Below the pieces are notes generated by a model that had not been told where the DNA came from, searched no databases, and was given only the letters and a program-made list of their open reading frames with translations. Of a stretch of DNA of 42,186 nt, positions 6,133 to 14,778 are shown one piece after another; position 1 is the first letter of the stretch; each line of letters opens with the position of its first letter. The stretch is from JBAXGE01 sp044344145 (GTDB lineage: Bacteria; Planctomycetota; Phycisphaerae; WQYP01): NCBI GenBank assembly GCA_044344145.1, contig JBIJDM010000002.1, positions 1 through 42,186 on the forward strand. Direction: 5' to 3'. The position numbers were made by a program, and so were the translations under genes.

Positions 6133-9087
6133 TTACTTGGATTCGCCGGGAGCAATCAGATCGTAGTTCTTGCCGAACTGAGCTTCTTCCGCTTCGCGCT
6201 GGATGATGATCTTGGGACGGATCAGAATCAGCAGGGTGCGTTCTTCCTTGACATAGGTACGGTTGGTGAAGAGCCGACCGAGGCCGGGAATCTTGGACAG
6301 GAAGGGGACGCCGGTTTCCTGCTCTGCTTCGCCGATCATCTTCTGACCGCCGATCAGGAGGGTGCCACCATCGGGGATGGACACCATGGTCACAACGGTC
6401 TGGTATTGCACGCGGGGCATCAATATGTTAGAGCTTGACTGCGTGGCAGCGCTATTACCGGAACCACCATTACCGGTACCACCATTATCGGTACCACCAT
6501 TACCGTTGCCACCATTATTAATCGTATTGGAATTGTTCGTGAAAGAATCCATACCGATCAATTGCGAGAATTGCGGACGAACCTGCATCACCACATAACG
6601 GCGATCCGCAGATACCGTAGCCAATACATCCAGCACCACACCAGTATTGAGGGTACTCACGGACAAGTTGGTGGCCACCGCCGCGCCATTAAAGCCACTG
6701 CCCGCAGCGGCATTTTGCGAGGAATTGGACACATAATTCTGCTGTTGCAGCAGGGCGATGTAACCACGCTGACCATTGAACAGGGTCACACGCGGGGCGG
6801 TCACCGTGGAAACACGGCGATCGGCCTGAGTGGCCCGCATCAGAAGATTGAGCTGATAGCCATCCAGAGTCAGATCACCCACCGAGGTATTGAGGTTCAT
6901 GGAGTTATTGGACGAACCACCGCCCAATTGTCCAACAAGCGTGCCGGGCAAACCGGTAGTCTGCGGATTGTTGAAGATGGTAGTGCCGGTACCACTGCCC
7001 GTGGTCTGCGAAGTTATGCCGGTAGCGCCCAAGCTACCCAAAATACGGCTGGGGGCGAGTTGGAGATTCCAGCCAAAACCAAAGTCATCCATGAAGCTGT
7101 TGTCCACGAGCAACAACCGAGCTTCGATGGCGATCTGCACCGCCCGCGATTCGCGGAGCTGCTGGAGCAGATTCCACACGGCAACCTGATTATCCAACGA
7201 CTGATTGACAATCAAATTGCCACCAAGTTCGCGGACCGAACCCGAGCCCCCGCCAGCATCCCAGCTGGTGGGATCCACAATGGCAGTCAGGGTTTCGTTG
7301 ATTTCCTTGACAATTTCTTCGCGGGTTTTGGGCTGTGGTCCGGTCTGCTGTTGCTGCTGACCAAACAGTCCACCACCGCCACCGCCCTGCCCGGAAGTGC
7401 CACCGCTACCGCCCTGCCCGGAAGTGCCACCCTGTAAGGACGAGGTCAAATCAAGCTGGGGAGCAGCAACATTGGTATCGGGCTGGACCAGCAGATCGCG
7501 GATGTCATACACCCGGACCACGCGGTATTTGGCCGAACTCAAATCTTCTTTCGTGGTGATGGTGATGACCCCATCATCCACGGTGTAACTCAGGGCGTTG
7601 GGATTGGCCCCGCCCGCTTCGGAGAGTACATATTGCAGCGCCTTACGCAGGGGCACATCACGCAGCCCCACGGTGATGGCGATATTACGGTCCACACCTG
7701 CGGCGGTCAGGGCATTCCAATTCACGGACATGTTGACGCCGGTTTCTTCCCGCAGATAGGCGATGACGCGTTCGAAGGGCTGTTGTTCCGCGACCAGATC
7801 CCGGATGTTTTCATCCAATCGCTGGCGAATTTTCTGATTGGCGCCCGAGTCGTGCTTGAGCTGCTCGCTGGTGCGCTTGGCGGAGAGTTCCGGCCACTGT
7901 TCGGGGTAGATCAGCAAACGGCTGTAGGGTGTGAGAAGTTCTTCATTAGCAATCTGCTGCTGGACCATTTCCTTGGAGCGGTTCTTGCGCACCCGGGCCA
8001 CTTCCACATAATTGATGCGATCTTCGATCAGATCAAGCTGGAATTTGGCGTTGCTGTTCTGGGGATCAATCACCAAAACCTGACGCAGGCTGTCGGCAGC
8101 CTGTTCCAGTTGCTGAAGCTTGTAGGCTTCGCGCGACTGGGTCATGAGCTGATCAACCTGTTTGCTCCGCTTGACCGCGCGTTCGGCGGCCTGCTGTTTT
8201 TCAATTTGTTCGAGCTTGGTATTGCGGTCTTTGGCGATGCCGTTTTCATAATTCTCGCGGCTGGCCTTGATCGTTGCGAGCTGTTGTTCGGCCTGGGCGC
8301 GGAGATTGTTGTAGTCGGTGTCCGAGAAGAAACGCCGATTGGTTTCCACCTGGGTCAGGGCTTCGTTGGTGCGGGCATCGGCCGCTGTGAAATCTTTGCG
8401 GTCCAACGCGCTCTTGCCTTCCTTGAGGGCGTGGTTATAACGGACCATCGCGGCCTGCTGATTGACGCGGAACTGGTTCACCAGTTCACCCATAATGTCA
8501 CCGCTGGAGGCGGGCATGGGGGCGGCGGGAGCGGCTGCGGGGGCTTCCACCACGGGGCCGGGGGCGGCCACGGTGGCGGCATCGGAGGCCGTGGTCACAG
8601 CCACGGTGCTGGCGACCTGCTTCTGGGCCAGCAACTGCCGGAGCCGCGCGGGCTTGGCATTATCCTGCCAACCCAGATCAGCCCCGACCGCTTCCACGCC
8701 ATCAAGGGCGGCAGTGGCATCGGGGTAACGACCCGCCTCAAAGGCGGTCTGGGCATCGGCCAACAAGGCCTTCATTTGGGGAATCTTGGTTTGCTGCTGT
8801 TCCCGGACGAGGGCCAGTTCGATACGGGCCTGCTGACGCGTGGCATCAGACTGGCTGGCATCATCGGCCACCGTCTGGAATTGCAGACTGGCTTGGGCCA
8901 GTTGCCCGGCCGACTGGGCCTGACGGGCACTATCCAGACTTACTTTAGCTGGTACGGTTTGACCCGGAGCCGCCACCGGGGCGGCCGCCCACGTCATACC
9001 AATGGCACCCACCAGAGTGGTGCCGACCAACGACATTGCCAAAATCCGCGAGCGAAGACTCGTACTCAAAGCCGTACTCCTAGTCAC
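6133..9087 (-). CDS. Secretin (PilQ/GspD family) with N-terminal TPR-like region
   Basis: A 984-residue outer-membrane channel protein. An N-terminal signal region (LAMSLVGTTLVGAIGMTWA) is followed by helical TPR-like and coiled-coil repeats to ~400, an STN/N0-like domain near 440-510 (Q-Q-P-F-E-R-V-I-A-Y-L), a Gly/Gln-rich linker (~545-590), then the secretin N and C domains with the final motif around 920-960 (G-V-P-F-L-S-K-I-P-G-L-G-R-L-F) and L-I-L-I-R-P-K-I. It would assemble as a multimeric pore for a pilus or secreted protein. GTG at 9087 opens the frame; TTG at 9069 is preceded by AGGAG at seven bases and is an equally good start. Last gene of the PilM operon, with a terminator after it. 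Large N-terminal TPR arrays are unusual for PilQ but are seen in PVC secretins. Confidence 0.93.
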   Translation of the reverse strand: MTRSTALSTSLRSRILAMSLVGTTLVGAIGMTWAAAPVAAPGQTVPAKVSLDSARQAQSAGQLAQASLQFQTVADDASQSDATRQQARIELALVREQQQTKIPQMKALLADAQTAFEAGRYPDATAALDGVEAVGADLGWQDNAKPARLRQLLAQKQVASTVAVTTASDAATVAAPGPVVEAPAAAPAAPMPASSGDIMGELVNQFRVNQQAAMVRYNHALKEGKSALDRKDFTAADARTNEALTQVETNRRFFSDTDYNNLRAQAEQQLATIKASRENYENGIAKDRNTKLEQIEKQQAAERAVKRSKQVDQLMTQSREAYKLQQLEQAADSLRQVLVIDPQNSNAKFQLDLIEDRINYVEVARVRKNRSKEMVQQQIANEELLTPYSRLLIYPEQWPELSAKRTSEQLKHDSGANQKIRQRLDENIRDLVAEQQPFERVIAYLREETGVNMSVNWNALTAAGVDRNIAITVGLRDVPLRKALQYVLSEAGGANPNALSYTVDDGVITITTKEDLSSAKYRVVRVYDIRDLLVQPDTNVAAPQLDLTSSLQGGTSGQGGSGGTSGQGGGGGGLFGQQQQQTGPQPKTREEIVKEINETLTAIVDPTSWDAGGGSGSVRELGGNLIVNQSLDNQVAVWNLLQQLRESRAVQIAIEARLLLVDNSFMDDFGFGWNLQLAPSRILGSLGATGITSQTTGSGTGTTIFNNPQTTGLPGTLVGQLGGGSSNNSMNLNTSVGDLTLDGYQLNLLMRATQADRRVSTVTAPRVTLFNGQRGYIALLQQQNYVSNSSQNAAAGSGFNGAAVATNLSVSTLNTGVVLDVLATVSADRRYVVMQVRPQFSQLIGMDSFTNNSNTINNGGNGNGGTDNGGTGNGGSGNSAATQSSSNILMPRVQYQTVVTMVSIPDGGTLLIGGQKMIGEAEQETGVPFLSKIPGLGRLFTNRTYVKEERTLLILIRPKIIIQREAEEAQFGKNYDLIAPGESK
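6463..6520. repeat. 15-bp tandem repeat coding a Gly/Asn-rich loop
   Basis: Three near-identical 15-bp units (6463-6477, 6478-6492, 6493-6507) and a partial fourth, all in frame within the secretin gene. They encode N-G-G-x-x repeats just before the conserved C-terminal secretin motif. Confidence 0.8.
7381..7431. repeat. 27-bp-period direct repeat coding a Gly/Ser/Gln linker
   Basis: A 24-bp sequence occurs identically at 7381-7404 and 7408-7431. It encodes the S-G-Q-G-G-x-G-G-T linker between the STN/N-domain and the secretin core, and is followed by a Q-rich stretch. Confidence 0.8.
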
Positions 9088-9354
9088 ACGTTGGGACCTT
9101 TGGCTCCGGAGGTAACAATCCGAAACCGATCCGAATCAATTTAGCACACGACATCCGCGAAGCGTTATTTCCGGATAAGAACTGTCCGGCACGCTCCGAA
9201 TTCCAACTCGATCTCAGCACGCACTCAGCACGTAATCCGTGCGATATGTTAATTTCACGACTTCGTTGTCGTGTATCCTAAAGCGGCGCATTTTTTCCTG
9301 CAACTACAATGCGCGGGAAAATGTTCAAACCCGCGTTAATTTTCCGGTCCCGGC
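9088..9354. other. Intergenic region inside the pilM-secretin operon
   Basis: 267 bp with no recognisable gene. It contains a perfect 6-bp-arm inverted repeat at 9256-9273 and two closely spaced copies of TCAGCACG (~9214-9231). The inverted repeat has no T tract on either strand. This is the only long gap in the operon and may hold an internal promoter for the secretin, but no clear hexamer pair was found. Confidence 0.4.
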
Positions 9355-11157
9355 TCAGAAGCCGCCCGACCGTCCACCTGCGGGCGACGGCCGCAGGGGA
9401 TTTTCACGTTTGACCAACTCTTCCCGCCGGGGGTCGGCGGCATCAGCCCGCGAGGACCGGGTCACCAGTTTGCCTTCGGCGGTCTCAAACACCACCACCA
9501 CATCCTGAGGCCGGCTGGGATTGGGGCGAAGCACATCCACCACCCGGTAATTGGTCACGAAGTCAACTTTGTTGCCATTGGGGTAATTGCGGGACATGTT
9601 CAGCGTGGAGCCGACATTCACCGTCTCGGGCACCATGTACCATTGGCCTTCCATCCACTTGAACAGGCTGACCGAAACACGTTCGCGGTCCGGCTGGAAG
9701 CCGTCAATGAACACATAAGCGTCCGGCGGTACGCGGTAAGTGACTTCGGTAATGGCCCAGGGCGACGTCAGAATCGGACGCGTGCGGGCGCTGTCTTCGG
9801 TCAGTTTCCAATATTCCGGCAACTTGTAGGTGGGATTGAACACCATATAACGCATTTGATAGCGATATTCGCCATCAGGTTTGATGGTGTCGTCAAAAAT
9901 CCAAACAGGAACCGTACTTTGCGCCAGCAATTGGGGATTGGTCAATTCCATGCCCACGGGCAGGCTGCCGGGGGGTGTAGCCTTGACACTGCGCGGTGCG
10001 GGATCAATCGGGTCGATCCCGACGATCCGCGTATCACGCCCGAGTGTAGCCTTGACACTGCGCGGCGCGGGATCAATCGGGGCGGCTGCGGGACCGGTTT
10101 CGCCGTCGGGCGGGCCCATGGGGTCCTGCGGAACGTAGAGGCGATCATTGAGCAGGGGCGAAACGCTGAGAATCCGCAATTGTTCAAAATATTTTTTCTG
10201 AACCTCGCCCTGCCACTCGGTGTTCACTTTGGTCGTGAAGGCGCGGAGGTTTTCCACCTGCTTGACGGTGGCGTTGTCCTTGATCGGGGTGGCGGGCAGG
10301 GCCCAAACCTTGGTATCGTTATCGAGGGTATAGAACACGGGGCGCAACATGGGGCCAATTTGTTTGTTGGCTTCCAGCAGATATTCGCCCGCAGTGGCGC
10401 TGTCGGTGATATTGGTCAGGGGCGGGAGATTGGCCGAGGTGTTCAGCCGGGGCGTTACGGTGGCCCAGGTGCTCCAACTGCCATCGGGGAGCCGTTCCTG
10501 CCGTTGTACTTCCAGTTTGAGGATGTGCGGATTGCCGGTTAGTTCCACCGGCAGCGCTTCGTTGGGGGCAACCACCCCCACACCCAACATCTGTTCCCGC
10601 AAATTCAACACCGGCAGATCGGCAGCGACCTGCACATAGGTGATACCCTGTTTGACGGCGGTGGGCTTACCCGTGGGATCAACCGGACCGGGTGTGGCGA
10701 CCACGACGCGTCCGCCGCCGGGCAGACGCGGTTTGACCAGGGCAGGGAGTTGGGGGACAGTGAAGGTCACCGCAATCCCCACCGGCTTTTCAATGCCGGG
10801 ATTGACGCTGTATTTGGTGGGGCCGAAATCCGCCACGGTGGCCAACAGTTCGCGCGGCAGAGGAGACTCTTTGCTGGCCCGATATTTTTTCACAAAATCA
10901 GTGCGGCTGGTGGACGATGCGGCCTTGAGGGTATCCAGCTTTTTTTCAGTTTCCTTGGCGGAATTCTGTAAATCACGCAACGCGGCGCCGACTTTTTCTT
11001 CCACCTCGGCGGGGGTCAGGACCTGATTTTTGAATTCCACCACCACCGGCTGGCTGATCATACTGGTCAGCCCCAGATACGCGGCCCCGGCGACCGCAAG
11101 CCCGAATACGAGCTTCTCGGCGTGGCGTTCCAGCGGATGGACATTCTTAACCTTCAT
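9355..11157 (-). CDS. Membrane-anchored protein of the secretin operon (Amuc_1099-like position)
   Basis: A 600-residue protein with a short cytoplasmic N-terminus, one transmembrane helix at ~16-33 (LVFGLAVAGAAYLGLTSMI), a coiled-coil stretch at ~50-85 (V-E-E-K-V ... T-E-K-K-L), then a long presumed periplasmic region with Ig-like strands and many prolines. Family not recognised. Its place between an Amuc_1100-like gene and the secretin matches Amuc_1099 of Akkermansia and suggests a periplasmic bridge to the secretin, comparable to PilP or GspC. GGAG lies seven bases before the ATG. It contains a 23-codon in-frame duplication (9975-10081). The C-terminus is basic and low-complexity. Confidence 0.8.
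   Translation of the reverse strand: MKVKNVHPLERHAEKLVFGLAVAGAAYLGLTSMISQPVVVEFKNQVLTPAEVEEKVGAALRDLQNSAKETEKKLDTLKAASSTSRTDFVKKYRASKESPLPRELLATVADFGPTKYSVNPGIEKPVGIAVTFTVPQLPALVKPRLPGGGRVVVATPGPVDPTGKPTAVKQGITYVQVAADLPVLNLREQMLGVGVVAPNEALPVELTGNPHILKLEVQRQERLPDGSWSTWATVTPRLNTSANLPPLTNITDSATAGEYLLEANKQIGPMLRPVFYTLDNDTKVWALPATPIKDNATVKQVENLRAFTTKVNTEWQGEVQKKYFEQLRILSVSPLLNDRLYVPQDPMGPPDGETGPAAAPIDPAPRSVKATLGRDTRIVGIDPIDPAPRSVKATPPGSLPVGMELTNPQLLAQSTVPVWIFDDTIKPDGEYRYQMRYMVFNPTYKLPEYWKLTEDSARTRPILTSPWAITEVTYRVPPDAYVFIDGFQPDRERVSVSLFKWMEGQWYMVPETVNVGSTLNMSRNYPNGNKVDFVTNYRVVDVLRPNPSRPQDVVVVFETAEGKLVTRSSRADAADPRREELVKRENPLRPSPAGGRSGGF
9975..10081. repeat. 38-bp direct repeat with 69-bp period
   Basis: Copies at 9975-10012 and 10044-10081 differ at one base (9997 versus 10066). 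The 69-bp offset keeps the frame, so the protein carries the peptide I-D-P-A-P-R-S-V-K-A-T twice. It looks like a recent tandem duplication inside the gene. Confidence 0.9.
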
Positions 11158-11212
11158 GACACGTCTCCATCAACAGCAGGCACAAAGCCTGTCGTTCATT
11201 GCCTGATCATTC

Positions 11213-12520
11213 TTAGGGTGCGGCCAATTCCTTCACACCCAGTTGCGTACGAATTCTCGCCGGCATCAGCGGTACGGTCCAGCCACGGAAGAGCAGTGCT
11301 TCCACGGTGAGGGTAACCCGGACCACCGAACCTTCGCCATAGTTGTAGCCGGTGGTCATGGCTTCCCAGGGATCCACCGTTTCAAAACCAACATTCAAGA
11401 GCGTGTAGCCATTATTCTGCCGATACAGTTCGTCCATAAAGGCATTGATCGCTTTGGGCTGTGCCACCATCACCACGGTGAAATGCACCGTATCATATTT
11501 GTCCGAGGCCACCCGACCGGTCATGGAACGGGCGGGGTCCAGCCCACCGGCCGCGTCAGCGTTGGCCACATTCACCACATCCCGGTTGACGGTCTGGAAC
11601 AGATTACTGGTTGAGTTGACACCCTCGGTGGTGGCACGGCCGATCACGATACTGTTGAGGGCTTTGATAGGACTGCTGGTAACGGCCTTGGAATCCTTGT
11701 TGATCTTGGCAATCGCGGCCACGATATCCTGCTGCAGCCAGGAGTCCACGAAGGTTTCGAACGCGGCCGCCTCCGGCCCGGCGGCTTTGAACTTATCATC
11801 GTTGGAATACCGCGTAAAGAAGCTTTTGCTATTGACGTAGCAGCGAACTTCCTTGGAAAAATCCACAATCGCCTTGCGCGCGACCTGCTGTTTAAGCTGT
11901 TCTTTGTTAAGCAGAACATTAGTCGGTCCGGTCCCTGTGCCGGTTTCGGGAACCTGCCGAGCCACTTCTTCGGCCACACGGGTTTCGATCGGTTTTAAAA
12001 GTACATCAATATTGAACTGCGGTCCCACCCCGGCCAACTGCCGGACCCAAGCCGCTATCACCTCTTGCGCCTTAACCTGAACTTTGGGAAAATCCTGACC
12101 CGAAGCACCCACAGGCAGGAAGTTTTCAAACCGTGCGCCCATAAGCATGGGTACCGGCTCTTTGTTAACAATTTCCAATTGGCCGTCTTTCAGGGCGACG
12201 CGATTCTGCATATTCAAAATGCTGGCTTCGCTGACAATGCTGTCGGCCTGTTCTTTCATGTACTTCTGGGCATCGGCCCGCAGATCAATGGCGGTCTGGC
12301 TGATGACACCCTTCAAACCTTCCGGTCCCGTGACCCCGGCTATCTCAATCGTGCTGTTGCGCAGGCCCATAATATCGGTGGCCTTCTTGATCCGGGTCTG
12401 CATACCCTCTTCCAGGCCGGAATTGAAGTAGAACTTGATCGGCCAGATCAGGGCGATCAGGGCCACCACCACCACTGCGGCACAGATGACCAAAAAAAGA
12501 TGTCGCTTCAGAACATTCAT
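11213..12520 (-). CDS. Amuc_1100-like anchored pilus-associated protein
   Basis: A 435-residue protein with one N-terminal transmembrane helix (~7-30, LFLVICAAVVVVALIALIWPI) and a long extracytoplasmic part. It has a helical segment, a middle region, and a C-terminal alpha/beta half with V-V-M-V-A-Q-P-K-A-I-N-A-F-M-D-E-L followed by strands ending V-R-V-T-L-T-V-E-A-L. That closing layout resembles Amuc_1100 and PilO/GspM proteins. Likely role is part of the inner-membrane platform paired with the PilM-PilN-like protein. GGAG stands five bases before the ATG; the gap to the upstream gene is 38 bp and to the downstream one 55 bp. Homology to Amuc_1100 is inferred from synteny and layout, not alignment. 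Confidence 0.8.
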   Translation of the reverse strand: MNVLKRHLFLVICAAVVVVALIALIWPIKFYFNSGLEEGMQTRIKKATDIMGLRNSTIEIAGVTGPEGLKGVISQTAIDLRADAQKYMKEQADSIVSEASILNMQNRVALKDGQLEIVNKEPVPMLMGARFENFLPVGASGQDFPKVQVKAQEVIAAWVRQLAGVGPQFNIDVLLKPIETRVAEEVARQVPETGTGTGPTNVLLNKEQLKQQVARKAIVDFSKEVRCYVNSKSFFTRYSNDDKFKAAGPEAAAFETFVDSWLQQDIVAAIAKINKDSKAVTSSPIKALNSIVIGRATTEGVNSTSNLFQTVNRDVVNVANADAAGGLDPARSMTGRVASDKYDTVHFTVVMVAQPKAINAFMDELYRQNNGYTLLNVGFETVDPWEAMTTGYNYGEGSVVRVTLTVEALLFRGWTVPLMPARIRTQLGVKELAAP

Positions 12521-12558
12521 AGCTGCTCCATGCCCTACCGGGCAGCAGGCCTAAATCA

Positions 12559-14532
12559 TCACTTCAACACAACCCGTAGCTTGAGCACAAAACTGTAAGC
12601 GCCGATCAAGGATTTCCGGGTGTCGGGATCTACCCGCGTATTTATCGACATAGCCGACGTGGAATTCTCCACCCCGGGAGTGGTATCGGGGTTCACCAGC
12701 AGAGGTAAATCATTGGGGCCGAAGTATAGTCTAAGACTGCCCGTCTTGGCACCCCAAAGCACCGGCACATTGGCACTGGTGGACCCACCGGTATCGCTCA
12801 CCGCGTGGGCGCCGGATTCACTGATCACCGTGCCGCTGAAGGGCTGGGTATCGAGTTCAAAACTATAACTCTCGACCGCGCCTTTTTTCGTCCCGACTTT
12901 ACGCAGCCGGTTGGCGTAATCCACCACCACCTGACGGGCCTGATCCGGGGTGTCCGTGGTGGCATAACCGACAATCTCAACATCAAAGCCTTTGGTCAGG
13001 GCCGCCGTGGCTGGCGTGCCGGACACTGGCCCGGGTCCCGCTTCCGGTCCGACCGGAGCAGCGCCCGGAGCGGACGAGCCATAGCGATACTTGGAGTCTA
13101 ATCTTTTGACAATAATTTTATCACTGCCAGCCTTGTCGGTCATCTGCGGCAGGGCCTTGTAAAAGGCCTGGAGCACAGACGGCCAAATCTCCCGTTCAGC
13201 GGCCAGATTCACGAACGAATTAACCTGGGCCAAGTCGTTCTGATAGGTGCTCTGCAAACTATTGTACTTGCTACGGAGACCCTGCATTTTGTTGTATTCG
13301 GCATCATGCTGGATACGCTGGGGGGCACTGGTTCCGCTGGTTTTATCGAATTCGCCCTGATCCATCAGGGAACGGGTGCCGACCATCCCGACCCCCACCA
13401 CCACAGCGGCAGCCGAGGCGGCGAACCACGGGCGTTTGGCCGCCCACAGGGTTTGCCGGCCTAATTCCGGCGGGACCAAGTTGGTATCAATGGCTCCGAG
13501 TTCCAAGCCTTGCAAGGCCAGACCATACGCGGCGGCCAACCCGAGACAATTTTGTTCCAAGCCGGTCTGATATTGCGGGTCGGAAACGGTTAAGCGGTTG
13601 AAATGTTCGATCTGGGTGACAGGCATCTGCAGGCCCTGCTCCAGATACTTGAGCAAATTGGGCAGTTTGACCGGGTTGCCCACGCAGATCACGCGTTCCA
13701 GATTGGCATCGCGGTGCGTGGTGCGATAGAAGCCCAGCGTGCGCTGCAGTTCCTGCACCAGATCGGCAAAGACCGGCCGCATGGCCTGGAAAATATTCTT
13801 GGCATATTTGCTGGTCGCGGCCCCCTGCTTGAGGGCTTCGGCCTTGACGAACGGATATTTGAAACTCTTGGCGAGAATATCGGTGAAGGCATTACCACCA
13901 AGATTGATCGTCCGCAGCCACAAACGGCCCCGTTCGATCACAATCAGATCGGTATGCTCGGCGCCCAAATCCAGCAGCACGGTGCCCTTGTTGTCCGGGC
14001 CGCAGAACCCGTCATACATCGCGGCGTTATAGACGCCCAAGGGCGCCATCTGGATGCCGCGAATCCGGATATCGCAGGCCAGGAAGTCGGCCATGAACTG
14101 GGCGACCTGTTCTTTCTTCATGGCGAAAATACCGACTTCCACATCCGGGCTGTCGGGTTGCTGGAATGTCTGGTAATCCCAGTTCACCTGTTCCAAGGGG
14201 AACGGGACCTGCTGGATGGCTTCGAATTTTACAATTTCGGGGACACGGTGGGGTTCGACGGGGGGCAGTTTGACGAACTTGGAGAAGGTGGTGGAACCGG
14301 GGACGCCGACCACGACCATGTCATTACGGTTGATTCCGGAGCGTTCAGCAAATTTACGCAGCGACTGACGGATCGTTTCATCACGATCCGCTTCGGGCTC
14401 AGACAAGAAGCGATCGTGGGCCACCACGTCAAAGCTTTCCAATGAAACCTGGTCGCCATCGCGACGCAGTTTCATGGCTTTGATCGAAGTCGTGCCGACG
14501 TCGATTCCCCAAGCTACCTGTGTACGTGCCAT
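12559..14532 (-). CDS. pilM: PilM actin-like ATPase fused to a PilN-like membrane domain
   Basis: A 657-residue protein. Residues 1-350 are PilM/FtsA-like: the phosphate-1 loop W-G-I-D-V-G-T-T-S-I-K, the P-L-E-Q-V-N-W-D-Y motif, V-L-L-D-L-G-A-E-H-T-D-L phosphate-2 loop, and V-I-C-V-G-N-P adenosine motif. Then A-I-D-T-N-L-V-P-P-E-L, the sequence that opens PilN proteins, leads into a transmembrane helix at ~367-387 and a ~270-residue periplasmic region with a coiled coil. PilM normally sits in the cytoplasm bound to the PilN N-terminus, so the fusion makes that contact covalent. GGAGG is placed four bases before the ATG. First gene of the operon; a candidate promoter lies ~160 bp upstream. No PilB, PilC, PilT or pilin gene is in the window. 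Confidence 0.92.
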   Translation of the reverse strand: MARTQVAWGIDVGTTSIKAMKLRRDGDQVSLESFDVVAHDRFLSEPEADRDETIRQSLRKFAERSGINRNDMVVVGVPGSTTFSKFVKLPPVEPHRVPEIVKFEAIQQVPFPLEQVNWDYQTFQQPDSPDVEVGIFAMKKEQVAQFMADFLACDIRIRGIQMAPLGVYNAAMYDGFCGPDNKGTVLLDLGAEHTDLIVIERGRLWLRTINLGGNAFTDILAKSFKYPFVKAEALKQGAATSKYAKNIFQAMRPVFADLVQELQRTLGFYRTTHRDANLERVICVGNPVKLPNLLKYLEQGLQMPVTQIEHFNRLTVSDPQYQTGLEQNCLGLAAAYGLALQGLELGAIDTNLVPPELGRQTLWAAKRPWFAASAAAVVVGVGMVGTRSLMDQGEFDKTSGTSAPQRIQHDAEYNKMQGLRSKYNSLQSTYQNDLAQVNSFVNLAAEREIWPSVLQAFYKALPQMTDKAGSDKIIVKRLDSKYRYGSSAPGAAPVGPEAGPGPVSGTPATAALTKGFDVEIVGYATTDTPDQARQVVVDYANRLRKVGTKKGAVESYSFELDTQPFSGTVISESGAHAVSDTGGSTSANVPVLWGAKTGSLRLYFGPNDLPLLVNPDTTPGVENSTSAMSINTRVDPDTRKSLIGAYSFVLKLRVVLK

Positions 14533-14690
14533 AAAACCTCCACAGGACCGGCATTTACGCTGTCACTGTTAAGAATGGTCAGGAACCGCCGGATCTGATC
14601 TTTTTCGCAGGTCTTGTTGCCGCACAACTCGGGCAGATTTGACAGCCCGCCGCTGGCGGCACGACCAACGGTTCCGATTCAATGCACGCT

Positions 14691-14719
14691 AATAAAACCG
14701 CCAAACGCGAAAACGTCAA
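14691..14719 (-). promoter_or_regulatory. Candidate sigma-70 promoter of the pilM operon
   Basis: On the minus strand TTGACG (complement of 14714-14719), a 17-bp spacer and TTTATT (complement of 14691-14696); consensus matches 5/6 and 4/6. It would give a leader of about 150 nt before the pilM ATG. The rest of 14533-14778 holds no gene. Confidence 0.45.
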
Positions 14720-14778
14720 GCGCGGGAGCCGAATCTAGTCCGATATTTTAGCTTTTTTCTGCTGGTCACGGCAGAATA

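Noticed and set aside
6463..7431. CRISPR-like or mobile repeats
   Set aside because: Repeats are short, in frame and encode Gly-rich linkers in one protein; no spacers of constant length.
7633..9144. 503-codon plus-strand open frame opposite the secretin gene
   Set aside because: It is the antisense of a strongly supported gene; its composition (rich in G, H, L) is a by-product of codon bias. The same applies to 2507-3637 and 13603-14445 on the plus strand.
9256..9273. Inverted repeat in the 267-bp gap as terminator
   Set aside because: Short arms and no following T tract; kept only as a note on the region.
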